From Panicum virgatum (Eukaryota; Streptophyta; Magnoliopsida; Poales; Poaceae), in contig NC_053146.1 of assembly GCF_016808335.1 (NCBI RefSeq), positions 28,373,495 to 28,437,494 of the forward strand: a DNA stretch of 64,000 nt. Reading direction: 5' to 3'. The notes under the pieces were generated by a model that had not been told where the DNA came from, ran no database searches, and saw only the letters and a program-made list of their open reading frames with translations. The translations under genes were made by a program, and so were the position numbers. Positions 9,698-19,787 of this stretch are shown in pieces. Within the stretch, counting starts at the first letter, position 1; each line of letters starts with the position of its first letter.

Positions 9698-11122
9698 CAA
9701 AAGCAAATCAACGATAACATTAGTACGAAATTCCTTGCTAATGACAAGATTCTAGAATCTATGGCCTTCACAACTAGAGGGATTTAATTCTGTTATTAAA
9801 AATCAACTAAGCTTTAATAAAATGATTGAAACCCAAGTAGCTCAGCTTGCATCTTTGTGTCCTAACGTTAATGCGGGAAAACTACTCGGGCAACCGGAAG
9901 TACCCTCGAAGGAAAATGTTAGTGCGGTGACCACGCGTGGTGGTAAGACCACGCAAGAGCCACCTTTCCCAAAGGATGCAGGAAAGCAGCGGAAGACCGT
10001 AACCGCTAGCAGTACCGAAGTTGAAGATGAAGAGCAGGAGGAGGCCATCGACTCCAACACACCTGCTACTCAGGAAGACCCCGTGGAACCCCCGAGAACT
10101 TCACGGGACTATCATGACACAAATGCTTTACCGTTTCTGGAGCGGATAAGGAAGCTAGTGGCCGACGAACAATTCGGCAAATTCATCGAGGTAATCAAGA
10201 ACTTACATGTGAATATACCACTTCTTGACGCTATGCAGGTACCCACGTATGCCAAGTATATCAAGGATATTCTTGGAAACAAGCGGACACTGCCCACCAC
10301 TGAGGTCGTGCAGTTAATGGAAGAGTGTAGCGCTGCTATACTCGGTCCTCTCCTGGTGAAGAAGAAAGACCCAGGCTGCCCCATCATCACTTGCTCGATC
10401 GGGGCTCAACATTTCTCTAACGCCCTCTGCGACCTGGGAGCAAGCGTCAGTATCATGCCCAAGGTAGTTTATGATAAATCTACCAACATGCACTTGCCCC
10501 TACTGCCATGTGTTTGCAGCTAGCGGATCAAACAGTCCGCTATCCCTCGGGAATAGCAAAAAATATCCCGGTGAAAATCTGGAATTTCTTTATTCCCGTT
10601 GACTTCGTCGTACTCGACATGAAAGTCAACACCAAGATGCTGCTCATCCTAGGCAGGCCATTCTTGAGCACAACAAACGCCCACATTGATGTCGGGGCCA
10701 GACAAATCCAGCTCAACATCAATGGCCAGCAGGAGAAGTTCGCCTTCAAACCGAAGGTTAAACAATGCAACCAAGTTAAAGAGGTCCGTCGCAAGAAGAA
10801 ACCCGAGAAAGAGACGAAGAAACCGTCGTTTCCGAACATTGAAGCCCTCATCGTATTCGTGGAAAATGTGCGGATCTAGGAGGAGTTAAGAATTCAAGAG
10901 GAAGCGAAGCAGATCAAGCTTCACAATCAGAGGATTGCCAAACATCAAATCCAGCATAAGAAATTTCTGAAATCACAGGAAGTGAAGGTCGAAACACAAC
11001 CCACACCCAAGAAGGTGTGGTGGAAGAAAGTGTCATCCCCCAAGACTCCATCTGGCAACGACAATCGAACTGAAGGAATGGAGAGTCCGGCTCCGGACTC
11101 AAAACCCGAGCCCTCGCCATGA
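9698..11122 (+). pseudogene. Athila Gag C-terminus and aspartic protease
   Basis: It begins within gag: the QKQINDNISTKFLANDKIL stretch aligns with Athila gag tails, then a frameshift near 9765 and an open frame from 9822 with ETQVAQLASL and the ENVSAVTTRGGKT block typical of the Athila gag-protease linker. The protease motif is CDLGASVSIMP at about 10427-10460. A frameshift near 10510 moves to a second frame containing the LGRPFL flap-region motif. An in-frame TAG at 10877-10879 precedes a lysine-rich tail that stops at TGA 11120-11122. Reverse transcriptase would normally follow; none is present. Gag processing and polyprotein cleavage are the family roles; this copy cannot supply them. DLGA instead of DTGA/DSGA is seen in Athila proteases. 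Confidence 0.8.
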
Positions 11123-11936
11123 GGTACGTGGCACATATCCATCACTTGCATTGCATATAGGATAGTTTACATTTTTCCATGCATAATTTTCTTTCCATCC
11201 TGCATAATCATGTTTGAATTTCAACTAACCCATGTTTAAAATTTAAAAGTTAGGCATCAATAGAACTTCACAAAAAATTTCGAAAAAATTTGGCCGAGAT
11301 CTAGGCCGGCCGGCCCCACCTTTTCTCCTCTCGCAGGGGACAATCAGGAGTGGGATCAAGGAGTAAAGAAGAAGCAATGGGCAAAGGGGGGAGCACGGGA
11401 ACGTGCAGAGTCACGCCGAGCGGCCTCATCAGGGCCGGCCGGCCTCTGCCATCTACCCATGTCCTATCACCACCGACAGGAATCCATCTACCTGCATGCC
11501 AAAGCACTAGGGCCTCGACGTGGATCACTCGGCGCCGCTCAGGGGGCCGAACGGCCTGCCTGGCCTCTGCACTCGACTATAAAAGCCAGCCAGGGCGACG
11601 TTCATCGGTGCACCAGACGCTCAGGTACACATGTCCCAGCCCGAGCTCCTTAATCTCTTCTCCCTTTCTTGAGTTTCTTTGCCTAATTAAGCTCTTCCAA
11701 GTTGATTAAGAGAAGATCTCAAGTGCCAGCTCGCCTAAAAACAAAATTTGAGTAGTAATGTGTGAAGTTCATAAACTAGAAAACACAAAAATATTTACTT
11801 TCTTAATAAATTCATGGCACGCTGAACGTTGAATGTTTGTGGTGGTTTAACGCCCCTCAAGAACGACTAACACTAACCCTCCTCTTAACTTCTTGTTTCC
11901 TTCAGGTATTGCTCGTGCTAACCTTTTGCAGGCACC
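11123..11936 (+). promoter_or_regulatory. Spacer with LTR-like promoter features before env-like ORF
   Basis: No coding frame. It holds two perfect GGCCGGCCGGCC palindromes (11304-11315, 11433-11444), then TATAAAAG at 11578-11585, echoing the palindrome-TATA order of the Athila LTRs in this window. Downstream are a candidate splice donor CAG/GTACAC at 11625 and pyrimidine-preceded acceptors AG at 11903-11904 and 11930-11931, the latter five bases before the ATG at 11937. This suggests the env-like ORF could have its own transcript with a spliced leader. That is inference from motifs only. Confidence 0.45.
11578..11585 (+). promoter_or_regulatory. Candidate internal TATA box
   Basis: TATAAAAG about 135 bp after the second GGCCGGCCGGCC palindrome and about 350 bp upstream of the env-like ATG. 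Supported by resemblance to LTR promoters nearby, not by expression data. Confidence 0.4.
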
Positions 11937-13607
11937 ATGATAACTCGAGCAAAAAAGAAGGTCAAGAAGGAATTATCGAGAAGGTCGAAAAGCTTGCGGA
12001 GTTCCTCTTCTTCTCGGGATAACATGTCGGTCGACTCCAGTCACCGCTCCCATGCATCCCAGGAAGAAGAAGAAATTCCCACAGTCCCAAGAAGCCGCTT
12101 CCGCATCAAGATCTTGACGATGGTCGAGCAGATCATCTACAAGAACAACTACGAGCGGCAAGCACTCGACTTGCTGAAGAGGCAAACCTATGCCCATGCC
12201 AAGAGGTTCGAAACCTGCTTCCTCATCACGATGGGACTCCTTCAAGACATGAACCAAGCCTTCACTGCCATCGGATGGGAGAACTTCACCGACATCGTTG
12301 TGCCAGGTTCGCATCTCTTGACCATGGAGTTTCTTATGTCTCTTAATATTGAAGAAACCAGCATTGAAACTAAATTTTACTTTCGGTTCTTTAACGAACA
12401 ATTTGAAATGACTCTCCAACAATTTAGTGTTGCTTTGGGATTTAATAGAAGGTGCATCTTAGACCCCAACACACTTGTTGAGTGTTATCAGTATGACCGT
12501 AGCTCTTGGTGGAGTGAAATTTATAATGAACCCGTGAGTAGTATGAACAGCATAGTTTCAATTCATAATCCTACTATGAGGTTTCTCGCCAAGTGGCTCA
12601 CCATGGTTGTGCATTCTCGCACAAACCTTCGCCTCTGCAGCTTGCCTGAGCTGCAGTGTCTGTACGCTCTGGCAAACAAGATTCGATTTTCGCCCGTCCG
12701 GAGCATGCTTGCTCATTGGCAGAAGATGATTACGGCCAAAATCCCCATCGACATAACCCCACTGGTCACCCGTGTGGTGAGGTATGTCAAAGCGATGGAA
12801 GGCACCGAAGTCACCTTCTTGCCTGAGACGGAGGCGTACAGATACGAGGTCAGTCTTGAGCATTTTGTGCAAGGGCACATGATGCGGGAAGGGCCAGGAA
12901 ATTCTATCTTTATGTGTTACCCCGGGTACGATAAGGAGATCGAGCTTCCATGCCCGAGACTCTCTCTCTACTCGGTGAAAAGTCTAACATTGCAGATGGA
13001 GAAAAGAGAACCCGCACGACAGAGTGTTGCTGGTCCACAGACGAGGAGCAGGACATAGCGCGGACAAGCCGAAGTAGGTCCTTCACGACGGACACCCCTA
13101 GTTCATGCTTCGGCACAGCCGGGACCGTCCACGGAGAACATGAGCTTCGAGGAGGCGTACGGGCATTACAACTATGACCCGTACCAGGCCGGCAGGAGTG
13201 GATTCGCCGGTGGACAAGGACCGTACTACCCCGCAGGTATGCATTCGTCTTATGGTCCACAGGTCAGTCCCTCATCGTCAGCACGCTTCAACTATGAGGA
13301 CCCGATCCTTCGGAGCATCGCGGACCTTTCGAACCGCATCAGCACACTTGGGACACAGCAGCAAGAGATGCAGGACACAATGGCACACAACACCCAGCTC
13401 ACCCAGGAGAGCTGGGGGTTGACCTCTGCTTTGTATTATGACGTCTCGAACGTCTTCATCCACCTTGGGCTGGACTATCAGCAGTCCCAGCTGTACCAAC
13501 CGTACCAGCCGCCCGAACAGGAGAACGACGATGACAAGGAGGAGAACAACAATAACGATGAGGAGGACCCCGACAAGGGAGAGCAGGACTCCGATGAGGA
13601 GGACTGA
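11937..13607 (+). pseudogene. Athila env-like ORF (ORF-1 family)
   Basis: One frame from ATG 11937 to TGA 13605-13607, about 556 codons, broken by one in-frame TAG at 13056-13058. Residues 1-60 are basic and serine-rich. The core (about 75-260) carries the block LTMEFLMSLN and the following MTLQQFSVALGF, which match the Athila ORF-1/env-like family. The C-terminal third, after the stop, is Gln/Tyr/Pro-rich and ends in a strongly acidic Asp/Glu/Asn tail. I see no convincing signal peptide or transmembrane segment, so an envelope role is not supported by this copy. In Athila this ORF sits downstream of pol; here pol is missing and the ORF follows protease after an 0.8-kb spacer. Confidence 0.75.
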
Positions 13608-14708
13608 GCTTCATCGAAGCTTAGGGGGAGTCACACCGACAGGTAAGTCATTGCACCTATTCTTTCTATTCAGTAGCCATGCCAGAAAAAACAACAACAA
13701 AAATAATGATACTAGTAATGAATAAATAATCTCTTAAAAAATATTTACATGCTTTGAATTACATGCTTTGAATAAAATGTATATAAGTGGAAATCCGTGT
13801 AAGCTCTCACTTTGGAAATGATGAATAGTTGCTCTGTTTAAACTCTGTATGTGCCTCGTTTACAGCTTTTTACTCTCCTAGTACCTAAACTAGTTGGCAC
13901 ATAGTAGTTCCACTGAAAATTTGGTTGTGTGGAGGCATGAGTTTAATTTCTGAAGTCTAAGTTGTTGCAGGATTCGAGATAGCCCAAACCAGAATTTAAA
14001 CTGCTTGCTCTAGTAGGGAACCCATCGGAATTCCTTTAAAACTAAAAAAAATTTTGGTGAAGGTTTCCCATGGTTAAAAATGACCCATCCAAGAGCCTTA
14101 TATTACATAAACCGTTTTGAGCTATCTGAAGTTACTTTGAGCTTTGTCGAATGGTGCATCCACTTCGGGAATGGTACTTTCCACCTACAGGTCTTTTCAC
14201 CATTTGCTAGCCCAAACATAGCTGGCCTGTCATTCACCCACTCTGGGTATTGACATCCACTCTTGCCAGCTAAGCTTCCCCGCAATCACCATCTCAAAAA
14301 CCACAGTTCATTCTACAAAGCTTCCATTCAAAACTCCAAAAAAATTCAAGATATTCCAGCAAAGGAGAGTGGAGTTATCTTTCTTTAAAAAAAAGAAAAA
14401 GAGAAGCCCACTCTCCATTCCAAGTTGCAAATTATGGAGTTTAAATAAATTCAAATGGGAAGCCATCCACTCCATCCACTTCATACCCTCCAAATACCCC
14501 ATGTCCCATGAGACCTGAATTTGGCTAAGTACCGACCCTGTCTTGGATTACCCTTCGACTAAGCAATACTGGTTACCAAGGTATGCATACATCTTTCTAC
14601 CCATAAACTCCACATATCAGCTGTAGAGATAGGAAGAACATGGTCAGACATCTCGACCATAGGTGAGGATCATACACTTTGAGCGACTCGAGAGTACCAT
14701 TGGGAAAC
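13608..14708 (+). other. ATH-B 3' UTR, cut by ATH-C insertion
   Basis: AT-rich, no coding frame on either strand that I trust. A CTTAGGGGGAG purine tract follows the env-like stop at about 13619. The conserved pre-PPT motif 'ggacgagcaaag' is not found, so the true end of ATH-B lies beyond ATH-C. The last bases before the ATH-C LTR are GAAAC (14704-14708), the candidate target duplication. Confidence 0.6.
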
Positions 14709-16334
14709 TGTTGACGACCATTATTTCCATTTTGACCGTCAACTTCTCAGGAATAAAATGAGTTTTACATCATGTTCCATACATATTTTGCTTATTTCTA
14801 ACAAGTGCAACAAGTTTTGGATGAGTTGTGGTCGCAGGAACAAGTGTACCAAAAATCAGAAAAATGGACAAAATACTAGGCCGACTGGCCTGGCACCTCA
14901 ACATACCATGCCACGAAACTTTTCCAGAGAGATCATGAGCACAAATCCAAGCCAATCCAATTTTGTTTCGTCCAAATTCACAAACAAAGACCGAAAGGCT
15001 TGAGCAATGGAAGGTTGGGTCCATTTTCAGGGTCCAAACGCAGTTTCAAGACGTAAACAGCCTTGAGCAAGAATGTGCAACCATTGATTGATGCGTCAGT
15101 GGAACGGAGGGCCGAGAGGAGCCAAACCTAGGGCGGCCGGCCTAACAATCACGTGTTTTGAACCCAATCCTCTTCCACCGACTTCTAGAGAGACAATCCA
15201 AGCCGTCCACAAAAAGTCAGTGGCCAGATGGTGGGATCCCCACTTTGCAGCGGCTCGTGCTCAACTTTGCGTGGAAGTTACATCAATCGACCTAGTTGCT
15301 TACAACACACGCGCCCACCTCGTACCGACCTTGGAGCACTATAAATAGAGAGCAACACCCTCACTCTCAAGACACACACCAAAGGAACTCTCTTCTTTCA
15401 TTCTTATTTTCTAGAGAAGGTTAGGTAGTCTGGGAGTTAGAGTCGAGTCGATCTTGTCTCGGGATTCCGGAGTCGTCATCGGAAGTCGATATAAGCTCTT
15501 GTATCTTTTCCTTTGACATTTATCAATATAAGAAATCTTCTTTATCTTTTTGAGTCAGCTTTACTTTCCGCATTTATTTACCTTTCCAAGTTATCTTACT
15601 TGTGTGCGGAAGTAGTTCTCTAGCTTAGGCTTTGTACCTATCTTGTTTATCGGAATCTTATCTTACGGGTTTTCTCGCCCGGACTAGGGAGGCTCAAGTT
15701 AGTTCCCTAGGTTGAGGGGGATTTCTCTTGAACACGTCAAGAGAAATCCTAACACCGAGTACGGACGTGGTGTCTGGGCTTAGTGTTAGCTAGAGAGTGT
15801 GTTCCACCCCACGGAACCGTTGTGGTAGTCGGTAGGTGGTGACAGCCATATCTGTCCTTTGTAGTCCACCACGTTCGGGTGTTTTCATAGCAGTAGTTGC
15901 AGGTTGCCGTTGGACTCCCCTCTCATCCCTTTCTGAAGTTCTTCCTCTTCCAGCCGCCGAAGTAAGATCTAGGTTCCCGATAACTAGTTAGAAGCAAGGT
16001 TTAGTCTAGAGAGGCTAGCTCGATAGTTTAGAAGTGTTTTAGGAGTCTTTCGCTCATTGTCTTCCCAGCTGCTTAGCTCTCTAAGGATTAGAGTCTCCTG
16101 TGTCAGAAGGTCATCGTGTTCATTATCTTATCTATCATATCAGGCTTACCCCCACTAAGTTAGTCCGTTGATATCATTAGTAAAGTTTGTCATTCGATTC
16201 TTCGATACTCTTTATCCATAGTACTTCCCTGAGGAAATATACGATACCCTGGAATACTTCAAGGTGAAGTGCTACAGCGGTGATTCTGTGCACTTGCGGA
16301 ATCCATATTCTATTGAGTGTAAGAAACGCCAACA
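14709..16334 (+). repeat. ATH-C 5' LTR (1626 bp)
   Basis: Starts TGTTGACGACC with the terminal inverted repeat GTTGACG...CCGTCAAC and ends GCCAACA. It has a TATA box at 15340, the 'ggtaggtggtgacagcc' block at about 15840 and is followed by a perfect Athila primer site, so it is a 5' LTR. It is related to but distinct from the ATH-A/D and ATH-B LTRs. Confidence 0.85.
15340..15348 (+). promoter_or_regulatory. LTR TATA box (ATH-C)
   Basis: TATAAATAG after GGAGCAC. Same context as the other Athila-like LTRs. Confidence 0.7.
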
Positions 16335-16342
16335 AGCATTTC

Positions 16343-16360
16343 TGGCGCCGTTGCCGGGGA
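16343..16360 (+). other. ATH-C primer binding site
   Basis: TGGCGCCGTTGCCGGGGA, eight bases after the LTR. This is the characteristic Athila-lineage primer site; the other Athila-like LTRs here have mutated versions. Confidence 0.85.
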
Positions 16361-16596
16361 AGCAATTGGCTAAAGGTTTCGTTGAATAGTTTGATAAAAT
16401 TTACTAGTTTGTCACCGCTAATTTTAGCGGCATTACCATTGCTCCCGGTATCTTTGTGATTTCTGCAGAGTAGTGCAGGACCATATTCGATCTACCATAT
16501 CACTTCAACTCAGATCCAGAAAGAATTGGGTGAAATTTTTTCTACCAGAAGAAATTTTCTTAGGATCAAGGTTTGACAACACCAACTTCAATACCC
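16361..16596 (+). other. ATH-C leader
   Basis: Short untranslated stretch between primer site and the first gag ATG. No structure or ORF noticed. Confidence 0.6.
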
Positions 16597-17517
16597 ATGG
16601 CTCAGAAGACACTCCGTCAATTCTCAGCCCCGTCCAATAGCCATATCCCTACTGGACTGAACAATTACCAAGGCACTGATGGATTTGAGATAAAGGCTGG
16701 GCTTGTCAACATGGTTCAAACAAGTCCCTTTTGCGGAAAGGCATCAGAGGATGCCCACGCTCATCTACAGAATTTTCTTGAAGTGAGCAGCTTAATCAAG
16801 CCAAGAGGCACTACAATGGATAATGTCCATCTTCGACTGTTCCCATTCTCTTTGCTTGGGAAAGCAAAGACGTAGTTCTACACCTACAAGGAAGCATTCG
16901 ACACTTGAGATGCGTGTTCCAATGCTTTTCTGGTCAAGTACTTTCCGGTGGGCAAAACCAATGCCCTTCGGAACAGGATTTTTAGTTTTGAACAACTCCA
17001 GGACGAGACAGTCCCGGAAGCCTGGGAACGTCTTCAGGAATGCATTGCCGCATGCCCACACCACAGCATGGAAGAATGGCTTATCATTCAGAACTTCTTC
17101 CATGGCCTAAACCAGCGATCGCAAAATCACATGGATGCGGCAGCGGGAGGAGCGTTCCTCTCTCTCGATGTTGCAGGAGCTAAAGTGCTCATCGACAAGA
17201 TTGCTTCCAACCAGAGTTGGAAGGAAGATAGGCAGCCAGCCCATGCAAAAGGAATACATGAAATCGACAGTGTCAATATGCTGGCAGCCAAGATGGATCT
17301 TCTCATGAAAAAGCTGCAATCTCCACACCAGGAGGTTAACCAGAATACGGAGTCTCAGATGATATGTGAGAAATGTGGCAATACTGGACACTCGGGCAAA
17401 TCTTGCCCATTCACTCAAGAGGACGAAAACTCCACTGGGAACAACACTCCCAATGAATCAGGCTGCTGTCCTCAGCAAGGTTGGAATTCTCAGCCCGACC
17501 TCCCCTTCAGCCAATAG
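16597..17517 (+). pseudogene. ATH-C Gag with two nonsense codons
   Basis: A single frame from ATG 16597 to TAG 17515-17517 (about 306 codons). It carries the Athila gag core (FCGKASEDAHAHLQNFLEV, then the LRLFPFSLLGKAKT and KYFPVGKTNALR blocks) and one zinc knuckle CEKCGNTGHSGKSC near residues 258-271. Two in-frame stops, TAG at 16873-16875 and TGA about 39 bases later, fall where the family has tryptophan; both are explained by single G-to-A changes of TGG. The frame is otherwise open, so this was a full-length nucleocapsid/capsid gene. It follows the LTR and primer site in the normal order, and a mosaic segment replaces pol downstream. Confidence 0.8.
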
Positions 17518-17712
17518 CAAGGTATCAATTTTAATAATAGTTTTCAGCCCTCGCTTAAAGACTTCATGAATGGCCAAAAACAAATGAATGACAACATTGT
17601 TGACGGGCGTCATTGTTTCACTCCCAATGAAGCGTCCGTGCTACGCCAAGTTCATGGCAATCCCCAACTACACCTACCTCAAGATGAAGATGCCGGGTCC
17701 GAAGGGCGTCAT
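17518..17712 (+). other. Mosaic segment: gag tail plus protease-like fragment of another family
   Basis: After the gag stop the frame continues briefly with the gag-tail motif NGQKQMNDN. From about 17605 the sequence changes to a piece encoding RPCYAKFMAIPNYTYLKMKM, which I associate with a different gypsy lineage (gag-protease region of Tat-like elements) rather than Athila. The piece is bracketed by 13-bp direct repeats GGGCGTCATTGTT at 17605-17617 and 17704-17716. Pol is absent. Confidence 0.5.
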
Positions 17713-18327
17713 TGTTGATGGCCATAAATTCACATTCTATGTCGTCAACTTCTCGGAAATAACATGAGTTTTACACTATATTCCATTAATATTCTATTTA
17801 TTTCTAATGAGTTCCACAAGTTTTGGATGAGTTCTGATTGCAGGAACAGGTGTACCAAAAATGAGCATAAATGGGCAAAATCCCAGGCCGACCGGCCTCT
17901 CCTAGGCCGGCCGGCCTAGCACCTTCAGAAGCACGGCCCCGGCTCTGGTTCAATTGGATACACCGAAAGACTTCAACATTCATCCAAAGATCCACAAGAC
18001 AGCCCAAGATCAAATATATTTCGACAACCCACTTCCCTGGAGAAGGCACAAGAGCAGAGCAGAGCAGAGTCTCGGCAAACCTAGAGGCCGAGATGGGCCA
18101 CAGGAGGCCGGCCGGCCTCCCCTAGGCCAGCCGGCCTGGCACATGCAACTGCCAACCGACTCCAGGAGATAATCAGAGCCACTGTCCGAAAGGCATTGGA
18201 CACGTGGTGGCATCCCCAGGCCGGCCGGCCTAGGGGAGGCCGGCCGGCCCCACATGGAAGCCTCTCAAGCTGAGGTTTGGCGTGGAAGTTAAGCACAACG
18301 GTATTACCTGCTTTCAACCGACACTAC
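17713..18327 (+). repeat. Truncated Athila-like LTR (ATH-C')
   Basis: Begins TGTTGATGGCC and aligns with the first ~170 bp of the ATH-C LTR (shared 'gagttttaca' and 'agttttggatgagtt' blocks). The middle differs strongly and carries several GGCCGGCC palindromes (17885-17918, 18107-18145, 18218-18250). It stops at 18327 where ATH-D begins, before the TATA region. No PPT precedes it, so it may be a separate relative rather than the true 3' LTR of ATH-C. Confidence 0.6.
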
Positions 18328-18784
18328 TGTTGACGGTCCTTACAATTTTCGACCGTCAACTCTTGCAATTTTTTACCGGAAATAATCACCAAACGTAGAT
18401 ATAGGGCTTACAACTAACCATTTCCACGAGTTTTGGTGAATTGTCATCTGCAGGCATCCACATCTGTAAAAGAGGGAAAACACAAGTGAACATGAGGAGA
18501 AATGCACAAAAGATCCACACTGAAACGTGTCACTTACAAGGAGGGCCCACATGTCAGAGCAAACGGGGGAACCAAGGCAAATGCACCACGGGACCTTGAC
18601 ATGGGCCCATAGATCAGACTCCCCGAGGAAGATAAGGACGAGAGGCGACAAGGTGGGGCCGACCGATCCCCTGGGTTGGCCGAACCTAGCCGGCCTACCG
18701 TCCAGATGCACTTCAACGTGGCGTGCCCCTACTCCTCCTAATCACCTTCCATATATGCTTTTGGCGGGAACCGACCCTGAAGAC

Positions 18785-18792
18785 TATAAAAG
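18785..18792 (+). promoter_or_regulatory. LTR TATA box (ATH-D)
   Basis: TATAAAAG followed by GGGGCTCC, same relative position as 7114 in ATH-A. Confidence 0.7.
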
Positions 18793-19196
18793 GGGGCTCC
18801 CTCCACCTCTCACACACACACCATTTCATATGTGAAAGGAGAAGAGTAGAGAGGCTCCACCTCATTGTATCATTAGCCTAGGAAGTGTGTGAGGAAGGAG
18901 TTTGGAGAAGAGCCGGACTTGTCGGCGTCTCTTCGGCTTTGTACCTCTACGGATACGGTACATTTGGAGTACATATTCGGGTTCTTCTATTTGGTGAGTT
19001 CTAGTAAAGTTATTCTTTTGTTCTCATTCGTTCACGGGTTCATCGTCCGTTCTCGTAGCGGATACTCTAGAAGAGGGCCCCTGATAAAGACGGGATAACC
19101 CTACGCAACTCTAGAGTAGTAGTCGAAGGCATAGGCATGGTGTCTAGGCCTTAGATTACCTTTGTTTGTCTTGTACTCAGCTAGTATTGTGGGGTA

Positions 19197-19225
19197 GACG
19201 GCAGGTGGTGACAGCCCTGTCCGTC
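19197..19225 (+). other. Conserved LTR hairpin (ATH-D copy)
   Basis: GACGG-CAGG pairs with CCTG-t-CCGTC around loop TGGTGACAGC. In ATH-B the inner stem is TAGG/CCTA, so one base pair changed on both sides. Confidence 0.6.
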
Positions 19226-19577
19226 CGCTATGGAGACAGTCTGCGTGGTTAGTGGCACTCCCCCCCCCCCCGCCTGGGTACGACATAGAGCGATACTGGA
19301 GGTCCCTGGCAGACCAGGGTCAGACTGGTGCCTGAAGTGAGCGAGTGAAAACAATAGTGTATCTTCCCTTGAACCCATCCTTAGATCAGAACCACACTAC
19401 CCTAAGGTCTCTCTATCTCTTATCCTCTTCGGGGTAATCTAGTTAGAAGACAATTACACACCCGTTCCTCGTGGAAAATACGACACCCTGAATACTCCCG
19501 GGGTGAAGTGCTACAACGGTATTTCCGTGCGCTTGCGGACTTCTCTGTAAGAGTTAAGAAATACCAACAAGCATTTC

Positions 19578-19595
19578 TGACGCTGTTACCGGGGA
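19578..19595 (+). other. ATH-D primer binding site (mutated)
   Basis: TGACGCTGTTACCGGGGA against the perfect site TGGCGCCGTTGCCGGGGA in ATH-C; the three differences are transitions. Confidence 0.75.
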
Positions 19596-19787
19596 ACGGT
19601 TGCCGTAGTTGTCTTCGAACCTAGTTGCTCGTGTGTCTTTTCTTTCATCCTTTCTAAAATGGTTGCCCCTGATGTACTCTTCTGCAAAGGATTGCCATCA
19701 ATGAAGAAAGTGATAATGACCATTCAGCCAGACTTACTTCAGTCGGCTTTCAAATGAAGACAAGCTTCTGCAATTGTTGCCCCCTGA
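19596..19787 (+). other. ATH-D leader and junction with TAT-1 3' region
   Basis: The first part is ATH-D leader. Somewhere between about 19655 and 19788 the sequence passes into the TAT-1 antisense-ORF region without a visible TAT-1 3' LTR. A short frame (ATG at about 19660) closes after some 33 codons and is not recognised. The missing TAT-1 LTR and missing ATH-D gag start point to a deletion across this junction. Confidence 0.5.

Larger units (their letters stand above)
8038..14708 (+). mobile_element. ATH-B: Athila-like element without RT/integrase
   Basis: Order: LTR 8038-9624, primer-site-like sequence 9633-9650, gag tail and protease 9698-11122, non-coding spacer with promoter-like features, env-like ORF 11937-13607, 3' UTR to 14708, where ATH-C interrupts. 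Reverse transcriptase, RNase H and integrase are missing between protease and the env-like ORF, and most of gag is missing after the LTR. Its own 3' LTR is not in the window. It can only have moved using proteins supplied by other elements, or the losses came after insertion. Confidence 0.7.
18328..19569 (+). repeat. ATH-D 5' LTR (1242 bp)
   Basis: Starts TGTTGACGGTCC with inverted repeat GTTGACGGTC...GACCGTCAAC and ends CCAACA. Closely similar to the ATH-A LTR (6654-7896). TATAAAAG at 18785, a C-run near 19260, conserved hairpin at 19197-19225. Followed by a primer site, so it is a 5' LTR. It interrupts ATH-C'. Confidence 0.85.

Noticed and set aside
11937..13607. Host gene encoding a basic nuclear protein
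   Set aside because: Core blocks match the Athila ORF-1/env-like family and the position after gag-protease fits.
17713..18327. True 3' LTR of ATH-C
   Set aside because: Not accepted as certain: no PPT precedes it and the middle is strongly diverged from the 5' LTR.
19301..19600. tRNA gene near the LTR/PBS junction
   Set aside because: Only the tRNA-complementary primer site is present; no cloverleaf.
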